From assembly GCA_033283165.1 (NCBI GenBank), contig JAWMQL010000007.1, forward strand, positions 124,001 to 188,000: a DNA stretch of 64,000 nt, given 5' to 3'. The translations under genes and the position numbers were made by a program. Of this stretch, positions 8,283 to 17,122 are shown piece after piece. The DNA is from JAWMQL01 sp033283165 (GTDB taxonomy: Bacteria > Pseudomonadota > Gammaproteobacteria > Pseudomonadales > Halieaceae). Position 1 is the first letter of the stretch; each line of letters opens with the position of its first letter. The notes under the pieces are model-generated. The model saw only the letters and a list, made by a program, of their open reading frames with translations, ran no database searches and was not told where the DNA came from.

Positions 8283-10238
8283 GTGAACTTTTTCCATCAA
8301 CAGGACCTGGCCCGGCGCAACGCGCGCCTGCTGTTGCTCATGTTCCTGGCGGCGGTGGCCCTGCTGGTGCTGCTGGCCAATGCCGCGGTGGCCGCTTTCC
8401 TGTTCTTCAGCCAGAACTACAACCTGTACGCCGGGGCGCGACAGGACCCGGCGGAGTTCTGGACGTACTTCAGCTGGGCCCGCTTCGGCACCATCGGTCT
8501 GGCGATCACCGCCACCGTGGCCCTGGTGGTGCTGATACGCTGGTTGCAGCTCAATACCGGCGGCAAGGTGGTCGCGGAGGCCATGGGGGGAACACGTATC
8601 CTGCCCCAGACCCGCGACAAGGCCGAGCGCCGCTGCCTGAACGTGGTCGAAGAGATGGCCCTGGCGGCCAACATGCCGGTGCCGCCGGTGTACATCATGA
8701 ACGGCGAACGGGGCATCAATGCCTTCGCGGCGGGCACCACGCCCGCCGACGCGGTGATCGCCGTCACCCGCGGCACGGTCAATCATCTCAAGCGACACGA
8801 ACTCCAGGGCGTGATCGCGCACGAGTTCAGCCATATCCTCAACGGCGACATGCGTCTCAATATCCGCCTGGCCGCCATGCTCAAGGGCATCACCTTCATC
8901 GGCGACGTGGGGCACGTGCTGCTGCGCTCCTCCAACCGCCACCGCACCGGGGTCGGCAGTCCCCGGGGCAACAGCGGTCCCTTCCTGCCGGTACTGGGCC
9001 TCGCCCTGTGGCTGCTGGGCTGGCTGGGTGGCGTCGCGGCGGGTTTTATCAAGGCCGCGATCAGCCGCCAGAAGGAATTCCTGGCCGACGCCAGCGCGGT
9101 GCAGTACACCCGCGACCCCGGCGGCATCGGCGACGCCCTGAAGGTAATCGGCGGCTACATCCCCGGTTCACTGGTGCACGCCGCGCGGGCGGCGGAGATG
9201 TCACACATTTTTTTCGGCCAGATCGAGCACCGCCTGTGGCAGCTGTTCGCCACCCACCCGCCACTGGATGAGCGCATTCGCCGGGTGCAGCCGGACTGGG
9301 ACGGCCACTATATCGAGCGTAAGGTCGAGCACTACCGCGAGCTGCCCGCGGACTACAAGGACGCCATGGCCGGCGTGGGCCGGGCGGCGGTGGTGGGCGC
9401 CCTGCTCGCCAGCCAGGCCGGGGAACTCGAGCAGCCCATCGAGCTGCCACTGGCCGACGCGGAGTTCGGCCCGGCGCCGGACCAACTGGAAGAGGAAAAC
9501 GCCGCCCGCCACGAACTGCCCGTGGCCTTCCTGCGCCTGGGCCACGAACCGCTCGGGGCCAGCGCCCTGATCCTCGGCCTGCTGCTCAGCGCCGATCCGG
9601 ACACCCGGCAGCGGCAACTGGCCCTGGTCGAGGAAGCCAACATCCAGGGCCTGGGCGATATGGTGGCCACCGTCGCAGGCGGAGTAGCCGACCTGGTCCC
9701 CGGCCAGCGCTTGCCGTTGCTGGAGTTGTGCCTGCCCGCGCTCAAGGCGGTTTCCTACCCGCAGTACCGTGCCTTCAAGGACACCATGCTGCGCCTGGTG
9801 CAGGCCGATGCGCAGACGGAACTCTACGAGTGGTGCTTCTTCCAGCTGGTGCGGCACTACCTCGACCCGGAATTCATCCAGGTCAAGCCGAGCCGGCCGC
9901 GCTACAACAAGCTGGAAAAAGTCCGCTACCACCTGCGCATCGTGCTATCCGTACTGGCCCACGAGGGCAGCGGCGAGGCCGCCCAGGCCTTCCAGATGGG
10001 CGTGCAGGAACTCGGCTTCTACGGCCTCACCCTGATGCCCCGCGACGAGTGCAGTGTGGCGGCTTTCTCCCAGGGCGTGCACGCGCTGGCGGACTGCTAT
10101 CCGCTGTTGAAACCCCGGGTCCTGAAAGCCATGGCCCGGGCCGCCGCCGCGGACGGCACCGTGTGCCCGGCCGAACGCGAGATCATCGCCAGCATCGCGG
10201 CGGTGATGGACTGCCCGGTCCCGGAGGAGTTTCTGTAG
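8283..10238 (+). CDS. Large membrane-bound M48 family metallopeptidase
   Basis: A 651-residue protein. Two membrane helices lie at about residues 16-42 and 68-87, then the HtpX/Ste24-like catalytic domain with HEFSH at 180-184 and a further hydrophobic segment near 235-260. The third zinc ligand is expected in the KEFLADASAVQYTRDP region. The last 250 or so residues, after the peptidase domain, are an extension of helical repeats ending in a TerB-like acidic segment (AMARAAAADGTVCPAEREII). It probably acts in membrane-protein quality control with LemA. The start is GTG with no obvious ribosome site, so the true start is less certain. Confidence 0.9.
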   Translation: MNFFHQQDLARRNARLLLLMFLAAVALLVLLANAAVAAFLFFSQNYNLYAGARQDPAEFWTYFSWARFGTIGLAITATVALVVLIRWLQLNTGGKVVAEAMGGTRILPQTRDKAERRCLNVVEEMALAANMPVPPVYIMNGERGINAFAAGTTPADAVIAVTRGTVNHLKRHELQGVIAHEFSHILNGDMRLNIRLAAMLKGITFIGDVGHVLLRSSNRHRTGVGSPRGNSGPFLPVLGLALWLLGWLGGVAAGFIKAAISRQKEFLADASAVQYTRDPGGIGDALKVIGGYIPGSLVHAARAAEMSHIFFGQIEHRLWQLFATHPPLDERIRRVQPDWDGHYIERKVEHYRELPADYKDAMAGVGRAAVVGALLASQAGELEQPIELPLADAEFGPAPDQLEEENAARHELPVAFLRLGHEPLGASALILGLLLSADPDTRQRQLALVEEANIQGLGDMVATVAGGVADLVPGQRLPLLELCLPALKAVSYPQYRAFKDTMLRLVQADAQTELYEWCFFQLVRHYLDPEFIQVKPSRPRYNKLEKVRYHLRIVLSVLAHEGSGEAAQAFQMGVQELGFYGLTLMPRDECSVAAFSQGVHALADCYPLLKPRVLKAMARAAAADGTVCPAEREIIASIAAVMDCPVPEEFL

Positions 10239-10259
10239 CGGCCTCGAAGGCCCGACCGG

Positions 10260-10649
10260 TCAATAATATTGCAGTTTGTACTCGCTGTAGGTCACCCCGG
10301 TCCAGCGCCGGAAAGCGCGGTAGAAACTGTTCACTTCCAGGTACCCCAGCTCGTCCGCCAGGCACTTGCCCGGCAGCCAGGACTCGCGCAGTCGACGCTC
10401 ACAGCGGTACTGGCGCGCCCGGTCCAGCAGGAACTGGTAGCAGGTATGATCGGCCCGCAAGCGCCGCCGCAGGGTGGTGCAGCTGATGCCGAGTTGCTCC
10501 GCCACCGACTCGGCGCGCAGGCGCGACAGGTCACCCTGCAGCAGAATCTGCAGGACCTTGTCGGTGGTACGGGAAAGGGCGAAGTAGCGGTGTTTTTCAG
10601 CCGGCGGGGTGAAACTCACCCCGCCGGCAGTACGGCTCAATGTCTCCAT
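10260..10649 (-). CDS. Short AraC-type HTH regulator
   Basis: Only 129 residues, essentially one AraC DNA-binding domain (two HTH motifs: VAEQLGISCTTLRRRLR and LADELGYLEVNSFYRAFRRW). Typical AraC regulators carry a further 150-200 residue sensor domain. The 28 residues before the HTH show no sensor fold. It may be a truncated gene or a natural single-domain regulator such as MarA/SoxS-like proteins. It is convergent with the M48 gene. The target is unknown. Confidence 0.8.
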   Translation of the reverse strand: METLSRTAGGVSFTPPAEKHRYFALSRTTDKVLQILLQGDLSRLRAESVAEQLGISCTTLRRRLRADHTCYQFLLDRARQYRCERRLRESWLPGKCLADELGYLEVNSFYRAFRRWTGVTYSEYKLQYY

Positions 10650-10820
10650 GATTCAAATCCTTTTGAAGCACTGGATAGTCAGAGAGGCCCTGCCGGGGCA
10701 TGGGGCACCGCCGGGGCCCGCCCGGGACGTCCTGTCCCGGAACCAAAAGCCTAGCACAGGCCACGAGACTCGCCGGCGAATGGCCGCTTTTGCCGGATTG
10801 TGGGTATTTTTTGGCGGCCG

Positions 10821-10908
10821 GTGGATCCCCGCTTTCGCGGGGATGACGATGGGTGCCGACGGGGATGACGAGACGGGCTTTCGTCACCCCTGCGAAAGCA
10901 GGGGTCAG
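10821..10908. repeat. REP-like pair of inverted repeats
   Basis: A forward arm (GGATCCCCGCTTTCGCGGGG followed by ATGACG, 10823 on) and an oppositely oriented relative (CACCCCTGCGAAAGCAGGGG, 10885-10904) form a two-headed REP element in the 10650-10904 gap. Relatives occur at 35212, 43610 and 49837. The stop codon of the diguanylate cyclase (TGA, 10907-10905) lies at the element's edge. Nothing else is seen in the gap. Confidence 0.75.
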
Positions 10909-12764
10909 GTCACCAGGGCCAGGCCCTGGGACTCACCCATAACCTGGTTGCGACCCTGCTTCTTGCCCTCATACAGCGCACTGTCGGCGCGGGCGATACA
11001 GGCGTCCAGTGGCTCGCCCGTGCGATGGCGGGCGATACCGAAGGTCATGGTGATCTGCAGCCGGTGGTCCTTGTACTCAAACATGTTCTCCGCCACCTCG
11101 TCGCGCAGTTTGCCCGCCAGTACGGTGGCGCCCTCCAGCCCCGTCTCGGGCAGCAGGAATATGAATTCCTCCCCGCCCCAGCGGGCCACGCGATCCACGT
11201 CCCGCAGCCGGCGCTGCAGCACGGTGGAAACCCTGGACAACACGTGGTCGCCACAGGCGTGGCCGAACCGGTCGTTGAGCTGTTTGAAGTGGTCGATATC
11301 GGCCAGCACCACCGAGAACTCGCCACCACGGCGGAACACCCGCTTGATCTCCGCCTCCGCCTCCTCGACAAAGCCGCGCCGGTTCAGCAACCCGGTCAGC
11401 GGATCCTGACGCGCCGCCTCGGCCAACCGGCGATTGGCCTCGCTCAGGGCCAGCGTGCGGTCCGCCACTTCCTGCTCCAGGCGGTTGAGCATGGTGGTGA
11501 AGCGATTACCCAGGGAGACGGCCATGGCCAGCATCAGGGCCATGAAGCCGACAGTAATCAGCCGCGCGGACTCCACCCGGGCCAGGTCAATCAGGATGTC
11601 ATTGGCGCAGGTGGCCCCGAATATCAGCAGGCCGATAAACAGGGTACGCGCCTCGGGGTGGCCACTACGCATTTTCTGCCACACCTGGATCGGGCAGATC
11701 AGCAGTATCGGTATGCTCCACAGCTGAAAGTAAGCCAGGGTGCGGGCGTGCGTATCCGTCACCGGCTCGAGCACGCCGATCAATACCAGCGGTATGAAAC
11801 TCAGCTGGTAGGCGCGCATGATCCAGGTGACGGGCGCATCCAGCAGCACCCAGATCATCTGCAGGGCCAGCACCGGCATGAAATAAATGGCGCCGATTTC
11901 CACTTCCTTCAGCACCTGGAAAGACATGGGCAAGAGGTACTTCACCTGGGTCAGCATCAGGCCGTACAGGGCGATATTGATCGCCAGCAGACCGAACCAC
12001 AGGAACAGTTTTTCCTGCCGGTTGCGGCGATAGAGATACAGGTGATACAGGCCAAAACCCAGGAAAAGGGTACACAAGGCCACCGCCGGCACCTCGTCCA
12101 CCACGCCGTAGAGCAACAGGTCACGGTAGTCGCCCAGGCTGTAACCGCCGCCATAGGGCCCTCCGCCCCAGTGCTCTGCCATGATGTCACTGCCACCCCA
12201 GACCCGCAGGGCCAGCACCAGTTCGCCTGCCGGTCCGACCAGGTCGCGCGGCAGGTGATAGACCTTTTCCCGGTCGTAATCCACCCGGGCGATGGGCGGC
12301 AGGCGACCCACCCCGCCCAGCAGTCGACCGTTGGCGTAGATCTCGTAAGCACTCAGGATTTTGCCAAGCCTGATACCCAGACCCGCGTCGATGTTGTAAT
12401 TGGCCAGCGCCCCGTCAGTCAGCACCAGCCGCAGTCGATACCAGCCCAGCTGGCCGGTTTCCGGATAGCCGTTGTCGCTCCAGCGCTCCGGCAGGGCGCG
12501 GGCCTGCCATGCACTGTCGTCCAGGGATGGTTCCGCCCAGGCCGGGTCGTCCCCCGGTTGAAACAGCCAGACCCCCTCCAGGGAGTAGGGATCCGTGCGA
12601 ACCGAGGCATCCACTGCCGGCCATTCCCGGGCCGCAACCTCGAAGCGGGGCGACTCCAGCGCCAGTACGCCAGCGGCGAAGCCCGGCGCCAGCCACAAGA
12701 CGACCAGAAACACCAGGCGCAGCGCCCACGGCATTGGTCGACTTTGCAGCTCCCGATGTTTCAA
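10905..12764 (-). CDS. Membrane diguanylate cyclase with 7TMR-DISM-like sensor
   Basis: A 619-residue protein. A signal-like helix (about 14-35) is followed by a periplasmic beta-rich domain (about 45-215, resembling 7TMR-DISM extracellular domains), then about seven membrane helices (215-420), a short coiled coil and a C-terminal GGDEF domain. The active site is GGEEF at 530-534. The I-site RDVD sits five residues upstream, so product inhibition by c-di-GMP is expected. It makes c-di-GMP from two GTP in the cytoplasm in response to an unknown external signal, perhaps a carbohydrate. Proximity to polysaccharide genes is suggestive only. Confidence 0.92.
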   Translation of the reverse strand: MKHRELQSRPMPWALRLVFLVVLWLAPGFAAGVLALESPRFEVAAREWPAVDASVRTDPYSLEGVWLFQPGDDPAWAEPSLDDSAWQARALPERWSDNGYPETGQLGWYRLRLVLTDGALANYNIDAGLGIRLGKILSAYEIYANGRLLGGVGRLPPIARVDYDREKVYHLPRDLVGPAGELVLALRVWGGSDIMAEHWGGGPYGGGYSLGDYRDLLLYGVVDEVPAVALCTLFLGFGLYHLYLYRRNRQEKLFLWFGLLAINIALYGLMLTQVKYLLPMSFQVLKEVEIGAIYFMPVLALQMIWVLLDAPVTWIMRAYQLSFIPLVLIGVLEPVTDTHARTLAYFQLWSIPILLICPIQVWQKMRSGHPEARTLFIGLLIFGATCANDILIDLARVESARLITVGFMALMLAMAVSLGNRFTTMLNRLEQEVADRTLALSEANRRLAEAARQDPLTGLLNRRGFVEEAEAEIKRVFRRGGEFSVVLADIDHFKQLNDRFGHACGDHVLSRVSTVLQRRLRDVDRVARWGGEEFIFLLPETGLEGATVLAGKLRDEVAENMFEYKDHRLQITMTFGIARHRTGEPLDACIARADSALYEGKKQGRNQVMGESQGLALVT

Positions 12765-13005
12765 GCGAGGCCCCCAGTTATTTTTTGTTTTTGTCTATCA
12801 CGTATCCCGATTGGCTAGCAGTATAAAACCCGGGATGGTTAATGGGCCTCCATTCCAACGCGGTAATATGACTACCATCACAGTTCGCCTGGCAACGGGG
12901 CCTAAAGCATGAACGCGGTCACAGTTCCCCGGGCCACTGCGATGCTGGCATCCTGCGCCTTCCGGCTTTAAGCTCTAAACGCCCTTAACATCATGGGAGA
13001 ACCCG

Positions 13006-13386
13006 ATGGCTCTGGTTGCACTTGTTACCCTGATCCTCTTGTTGCAGTACCTGGTATTCACCGCGCTGGTCGGCAAGGCGCGCGTGGAGTACGGTGTGGA
13101 AGCGCCGGCGACCACCGGCCACGAGATGTTCGAACGGGCCTATCGGGTCCAGGTGAATACCCTGGAGCATCTGGTGATGGTGCTGCCTGCGATGTGGATC
13201 TGCGCCTATTTCTTCCTGCCCCTGGTGGCCTCGCTGCTGGGACTGGGTTTCTTCCTGGGCCGCCTGCTGTACCGCAACGGCTACGTTCGCGACGTGAAGA
13301 GCCGCGGCCCGGGTATGCTCATCGGGTTTCTGTCCAACCTGGGGCTGATCGGCTGCGGGCTCTGGGGCGTGATCACCCAGCTGTGA
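13006..13386 (+). CDS. MAPEG family membrane protein
   Basis: A 126-residue, four-helix membrane protein with the MAPEG signature: FERAYRVQVNTLEHLVMVLP then FFLGRLLYRNGY. Eukaryotic MAPEG proteins are glutathione transferases or eicosanoid enzymes; the bacterial ones have mostly unproved roles. GGGAG lies 6 nt before the ATG. It is divergent from the diguanylate cyclase; the 241-nt gap shows only AT-rich, promoter-like sequence. Confidence 0.9.
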   Translation: MALVALVTLILLLQYLVFTALVGKARVEYGVEAPATTGHEMFERAYRVQVNTLEHLVMVLPAMWICAYFFLPLVASLLGLGFFLGRLLYRNGYVRDVKSRGPGMLIGFLSNLGLIGCGLWGVITQL

Positions 13387-13472
13387 TGAGGCGATAGCGG
13401 TCGCACTACTGCACACTTCCTGATCACCGCCTGGCGGGTTCACTTTTCCCGGGGCGGCAACCGTGCCCGGAG

Positions 13473-14237
13473 TCAAATCCAGCCGCGGGCCACGTAGTAC
13501 CAGTAACCCACCTCTTCCCGCAGCGCCATCGTGGTGCGCTGCAGGTCGTCAACCGTAGGCAACCAGCGCGGTACCCCGGGCGCGGAGACCAGGCGTTGGT
13601 AATCGGTGGGCACCGGGTACACCTCCAGCCCGGTGCGGGAAAATACCGCGGTCGCCCGCCGCATGTGAAACGCCGAGGTCACCAGCAGCACCCGGCGGAC
13701 GCCCTGGTTGCGCAGCACCTGCGCCGAGTAGTCGGCGTTCTGCCGGGTATCGCGGCTGGCCGGCTCCTGGATGATGGCGCGCCCGGGCACCCCCATCACC
13801 GCCAGTATTTCCTCCATCAATTCCGCCTCCGGCCGCGCCCCGGGGTCGGCCCCACCGGAGACCAGCACCAGTGGCGCCTTGCCGGCCTTGTACAGGGCCG
13901 CGGCCGTTACCAGCCGGTCCGCCTGCGCGCTCAGGTCCCCGAGACTGCCCATGTGCACATCGCCGCGGGTGGCTCCTCCGAGAACCACGATGGCTTCCAT
14001 GGGCGGCACCGCGTTGACGGCACGGGGCGCCTGTGCGGCCTCCAGCCGGGCCATGGTGAGGTCTGCAAACCAGGCGGTGGAGCACAGGTACAGCCAGGAA
14101 AGCGCCACCAGCATCAGCAGTCCTGCACCGCGGCCGCGCCGCAGCCACAGCAGCAACAGGGCCAGTAGCAGCAACAACAGTGACTGGCTCAGGGGGTAGG
14201 CCAGCAGGGAAAGCAGTTTGGTGGTCTCGTACGACAT
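13473..14237 (-). CDS. YdcF/ElyC family membrane protein (DUF218)
   Basis: A 254-residue protein. Two N-terminal hydrophobic segments (about 9-33 and 38-56) precede a DUF218 domain: EAIVVLGGATRGD, then VLVSGGADPGARPEAELM, SRDTRQNADYSAQ and LLVTSAFHMRRA. I chose ATG 14237 (MSYETTKLL); the frame is open further up but that part is low-complexity shadow. DUF218 proteins such as ElyC and SanA affect envelope or lipid-carrier metabolism. It is divergent from wecA across 279 nt with no other gene. Confidence 0.88.
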   Translation of the reverse strand: MSYETTKLLSLLAYPLSQSLLLLLLALLLLWLRRGRGAGLLMLVALSWLYLCSTAWFADLTMARLEAAQAPRAVNAVPPMEAIVVLGGATRGDVHMGSLGDLSAQADRLVTAAALYKAGKAPLVLVSGGADPGARPEAELMEEILAVMGVPGRAIIQEPASRDTRQNADYSAQVLRNQGVRRVLLVTSAFHMRRATAVFSRTGLEVYPVPTDYQRLVSAPGVPRWLPTVDDLQRTTMALREEVGYWYYVARGWI

Positions 14238-14516
14238 GGTCAGCCTCTGGCCTGTTGCGTGTATCCCGGTGGCCGATGAACCGACCGGGCCCGGTCTTCT
14301 CGTATCCTGCAGCCTGCGGCTCACCTCGTCCAGCATCCCGGCTGACCCGAGGCGGCCTCTCTGCAGGCCTGAGCAACTCGCCTGCCACCCGGTTACCGCC
14401 GATCCAAGGGACTTAATTACGGTTTCCCGCACAGGCGGCTTGACTCGCGAGGTTTTGCCGTTAGTATCCATAAGCTAGTCATAATTAGTTTATATAATCT
14501 CCGGCCTGGATGCTGT

Positions 14517-15557
14517 ATGTTTTTCTCGCTGTACCTCCTGTTCTGTTTACTGGCTGCCCGAATCTGCGTCAGCAGTGCCTGGCGCCTGGGCCTGCTGGAT
14601 ACGCCTGACCACCGCAAGTCTCATCGCGGGGCGGTACCCCTGGCAGGGGGCGTGAGTGTGGTGATCTGCATCACCCTCGGCTCGCTGATGCTGGAGCTGT
14701 CCGCGGACTACAACCTCATCGTCGCGATTATTTTCATGCTGTTCCTGGTCGGCCTGCTGGATGACCTGCACGAGATCGGGCCAAGAGTGCGGCTGCTCGC
14801 GCAGTTCAGCGCCGGCTTCATGGTGGTGATCAGCACGGGCATTGCCATCTATCATGTCGGCGACCTGCTGGGCATCGGCAATATCCCCCTGCTCATGTTG
14901 ACCATGCCCCTGACCGCCCTGGCCTTTGCCGGCATGAGCAATGCCTTCAACATGATCGATGGCATCGACGGCCTCGCCGCGAGCATGGCCGCACTGCCAT
15001 TGTCGGTGGTGCTGGTGCTGGCCATGCAGTCGGACCACGAGACAATCGAATTCCTGCAGATTGTGCTGATTCCCATCGCTGTATTCCTGCTGTTCAACCT
15101 CGGTCCCAACAACCGCCTGTTGCCGAAGATGTTCCTGGGGGACAGCGGCAGCCTGACTCTCGGCTTCATCACCACACTGGTGCTGGTGTACGCCTCGCAG
15201 GTTAATGAGTTGATCAAGCCGGTGACCGCCCTGTGGCTGGTAACGGTACCGCTGATGGACATGCTGGCCACCATGCTGGTGCGGTTCCGGGCCGGCCGGG
15301 GCATGATGGACGCCGGCCGCGACCACCTGCACCACCGGCTGCTGGACCTGGGCATCAGCCCCCGCCTGGTGCTGGCGCTGCTGGTGTTGCACGCCACCCT
15401 GGCCGCGCTTAGCGGGCTACTGCTGGAAACCTGGTTCCCGGAATACATCAGCATGTTGTTGTACTTCCTGACTTTCATCACTCACTGTCTTATCGTGCTC
15501 AAATTCGACAGCATCACCAAACGCCTGGCCCCGGTTAAACAGTTGCAACACACCTGA
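14517..15557 (+). CDS. wecA: WecA-like undecaprenyl-phosphate sugar-1-phosphate transferase
   Basis: A 346-residue polytopic membrane enzyme of the MraY/WecA group. Family motifs visible are DTPDHRKSHRGAVPLAGG, LLDDLHE (Asp pair), NAFNMIDGIDGLA, FLGDSGS and the cytoplasmic His motif GRDHLHHRLL. It transfers a HexNAc-1-phosphate from a UDP-sugar to undecaprenyl phosphate, starting O-antigen or EPS repeat synthesis. WecG-type transferase, Wzx, Wzy and Wzz are all encoded downstream in the window, so the whole Wzy-dependent pathway is represented. The ribosome site is weak. Confidence 0.88.
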   Translation: MFFSLYLLFCLLAARICVSSAWRLGLLDTPDHRKSHRGAVPLAGGVSVVICITLGSLMLELSADYNLIVAIIFMLFLVGLLDDLHEIGPRVRLLAQFSAGFMVVISTGIAIYHVGDLLGIGNIPLLMLTMPLTALAFAGMSNAFNMIDGIDGLAASMAALPLSVVLVLAMQSDHETIEFLQIVLIPIAVFLLFNLGPNNRLLPKMFLGDSGSLTLGFITTLVLVYASQVNELIKPVTALWLVTVPLMDMLATMLVRFRAGRGMMDAGRDHLHHRLLDLGISPRLVLALLVLHATLAALSGLLLETWFPEYISMLLYFLTFITHCLIVLKFDSITKRLAPVKQLQHT

Positions 15558-15567
15558 GCCCGCCCGC

Positions 15568-17013
15568 TCACCCGGTCGCGGGCCCGGCCCGCACGAACTC
15601 CCACACCACGCCGGACGTTTCCACGCCGGACGTTTCCGCGGAAACGTCTTTCCTGCGAATCTCGAAACAGCCGTTGTGCAGCCGTGTGTGATGGAAGCGG
15701 CACAGCGTGACCAGGTTATCCAGTGAGGTTTCCCCTCCATCGGCCCAGTGAACGACATGGTGTGCGTCCACATAGCGCGACTCCGGGCAACCGGGAAACT
15801 GACAGCAGCCATCCCGCTCCTTCAGCGCCCGCCGAATCGGCGCCGGCACCACCCTCGATCGTCGCCCCACGTTCAGCACCTGACCGTTTTCATCCTCCAG
15901 CACGGCAGTCAGCGACGCATCGCAGCCCAGCCGGCGGGCCGTTTCCGCGGAAATCCACGGCTTGTCTTCAAAATGGGACTTGCCGTGCTCACAGCAAACT
16001 CCCGATCGCTGCTCCCGCAGGGTATTCACGTCCACATGCAGCACCACCTGGCACCGCTCCGCGCCGTTAAGGGCCCGCAGCTCTCTATAATCGGGCGCCG
16101 AGGCCAGGAAATGCTCCACCAGCCCGGCGAAGGCATCCGCCCTGACCTGGTTTATGAACTGGCCAAACGTTTCCGCGGAGATTTTTTCCTCCAGCCGCTC
16201 CAGTTCCACCCGGTCGCGACCCGCTTCGTGCTCCCGGCACTCGTCATCCCCCGGCGCTGCCACCCCCGCCTCCCGGTGCCGCTCCGCGATCGCCTGCGCC
16301 GCTGCCTTCATCCGCGCCGTGTGCAGCGCCTTGAAGTCGTCCTTGCGCTCCTCCTGCAGTGGCCGCGCCACCGCCTCCAGCGCCTTCACCACCAGGTGCC
16401 CCTGCTCCGGCGGCAGTCGCGCATGGATGACCCACATGCCGTCCTCGTCCTGGAACCAGAACATCTCCCGGGCCTGCTCCCGCGCCGACTCCGGCGCCGC
16501 GGAATCGCTGTGCCCGCCTTCCTCGCCCTCTGCTCTATCCGCCACCACCTCCAGCCCGATCCGGCGCACCGCCTCCGGTACTGCCACGTCCGGCACCGGC
16601 TCATAGCGGCTCACGACCTTCTCCAGGTAGCCCGCGGTGACCTTGTCCGCCAGCCCCACCAGCACGCCCTCGTTCTGCGGCGTGGCCACCCGGGTGATCG
16701 CGCGCACCTTGGAGTAGCTGAGTTCACCACTGGCAAAGGCTTCCTCCACCAGGGGCAGGCCGGCCAGCCGGCGCGCCACACGCACCTTCTCCCGCGCCGC
16801 GCCCAGGTCGATCCCGCAATTGGCCACCAGCCAGTGGGCGCAGGATCGCATCGCCCCGCCACAGTGCCAGACCCCGCGATAATCGAACTCGGCGATCAGT
16901 TTGAGCAACCGGTAGTTGGCCACGTTGATACGCGCGGACAACAGGGTAATTTCCTGGCCGAGCCGAACGTCGTCACAGTCCGGCCCCTGTAACACCGGGA
17001 CGGGAAGGCCCAT
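15568..17013 (-). CDS. DUF222/HNH endonuclease (13E12-like)
   Basis: A 481-residue protein. The N-terminal two thirds is DUF222 (TLLSARINVANYRLLKLIAE, SYSKVRAITRVATPQNE). The C-terminal HNH nuclease has CQFPGCPESRYVDAHHVVHW and LVTLCRFHHTRLHN with a zinc-binding Cys set. I chose ATG 17013, which has AAGAGG 8-9 nt upstream, over GTG 17022. A LexA-type operator lies 19 nt upstream, so it is probably SOS-induced. The gene contains several TTTCCGCGGAAA words and ends in an ETSGV repeat. It sits convergent to wecA between polysaccharide genes and is unrelated to them. DUF222-HNH genes often spread as mobile families. Confidence 0.9.
   Translation of the reverse strand: MGLPVPVLQGPDCDDVRLGQEITLLSARINVANYRLLKLIAEFDYRGVWHCGGAMRSCAHWLVANCGIDLGAAREKVRVARRLAGLPLVEEAFASGELSYSKVRAITRVATPQNEGVLVGLADKVTAGYLEKVVSRYEPVPDVAVPEAVRRIGLEVVADRAEGEEGGHSDSAAPESAREQAREMFWFQDEDGMWVIHARLPPEQGHLVVKALEAVARPLQEERKDDFKALHTARMKAAAQAIAERHREAGVAAPGDDECREHEAGRDRVELERLEEKISAETFGQFINQVRADAFAGLVEHFLASAPDYRELRALNGAERCQVVLHVDVNTLREQRSGVCCEHGKSHFEDKPWISAETARRLGCDASLTAVLEDENGQVLNVGRRSRVVPAPIRRALKERDGCCQFPGCPESRYVDAHHVVHWADGGETSLDNLVTLCRFHHTRLHNGCFEIRRKDVSAETSGVETSGVVWEFVRAGPATG
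15607..15648. repeat. ETSGV minisatellite plus 20-bp palindrome in the HNH gene
   Basis: Two 15-bp units (15607-15636) encode ETSGVETSGV on the minus strand. They run into a perfect 20-bp palindrome, GACGTTTCCGCGGAAACGTC, at 15629-15648. Further TTTCCGCGGAAA copies lie at 15942-15953 (exact) and 16170-16181 (one change), both encoding SAET in frame. A 14/15 match to the 15-bp unit recurs in the PP2C gene at 55857. Confidence 0.85.
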
Positions 17014-17031
17014 GGCAGGCACCTCTTATAT

Positions 17032-17047
17032 CTGTATATTTATACAG
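17032..17047. promoter_or_regulatory. LexA (SOS) box upstream of the HNH gene
   Basis: CTGTATATTTATACAG matches the gammaproteobacterial LexA consensus CTGT-N8-ACAG with an AT-rich centre and a flanking TA. It lies 19 nt upstream of the HNH start codon, where LexA would block transcription. Confidence 0.8.
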
Positions 17048-17122
17048 TAATATAGGCGGCCACCCTTCAGCCCTCAAGCCAAACAATCCATCAAATGCGT
17101 CCAGCCCCATCGGTATCAACGC

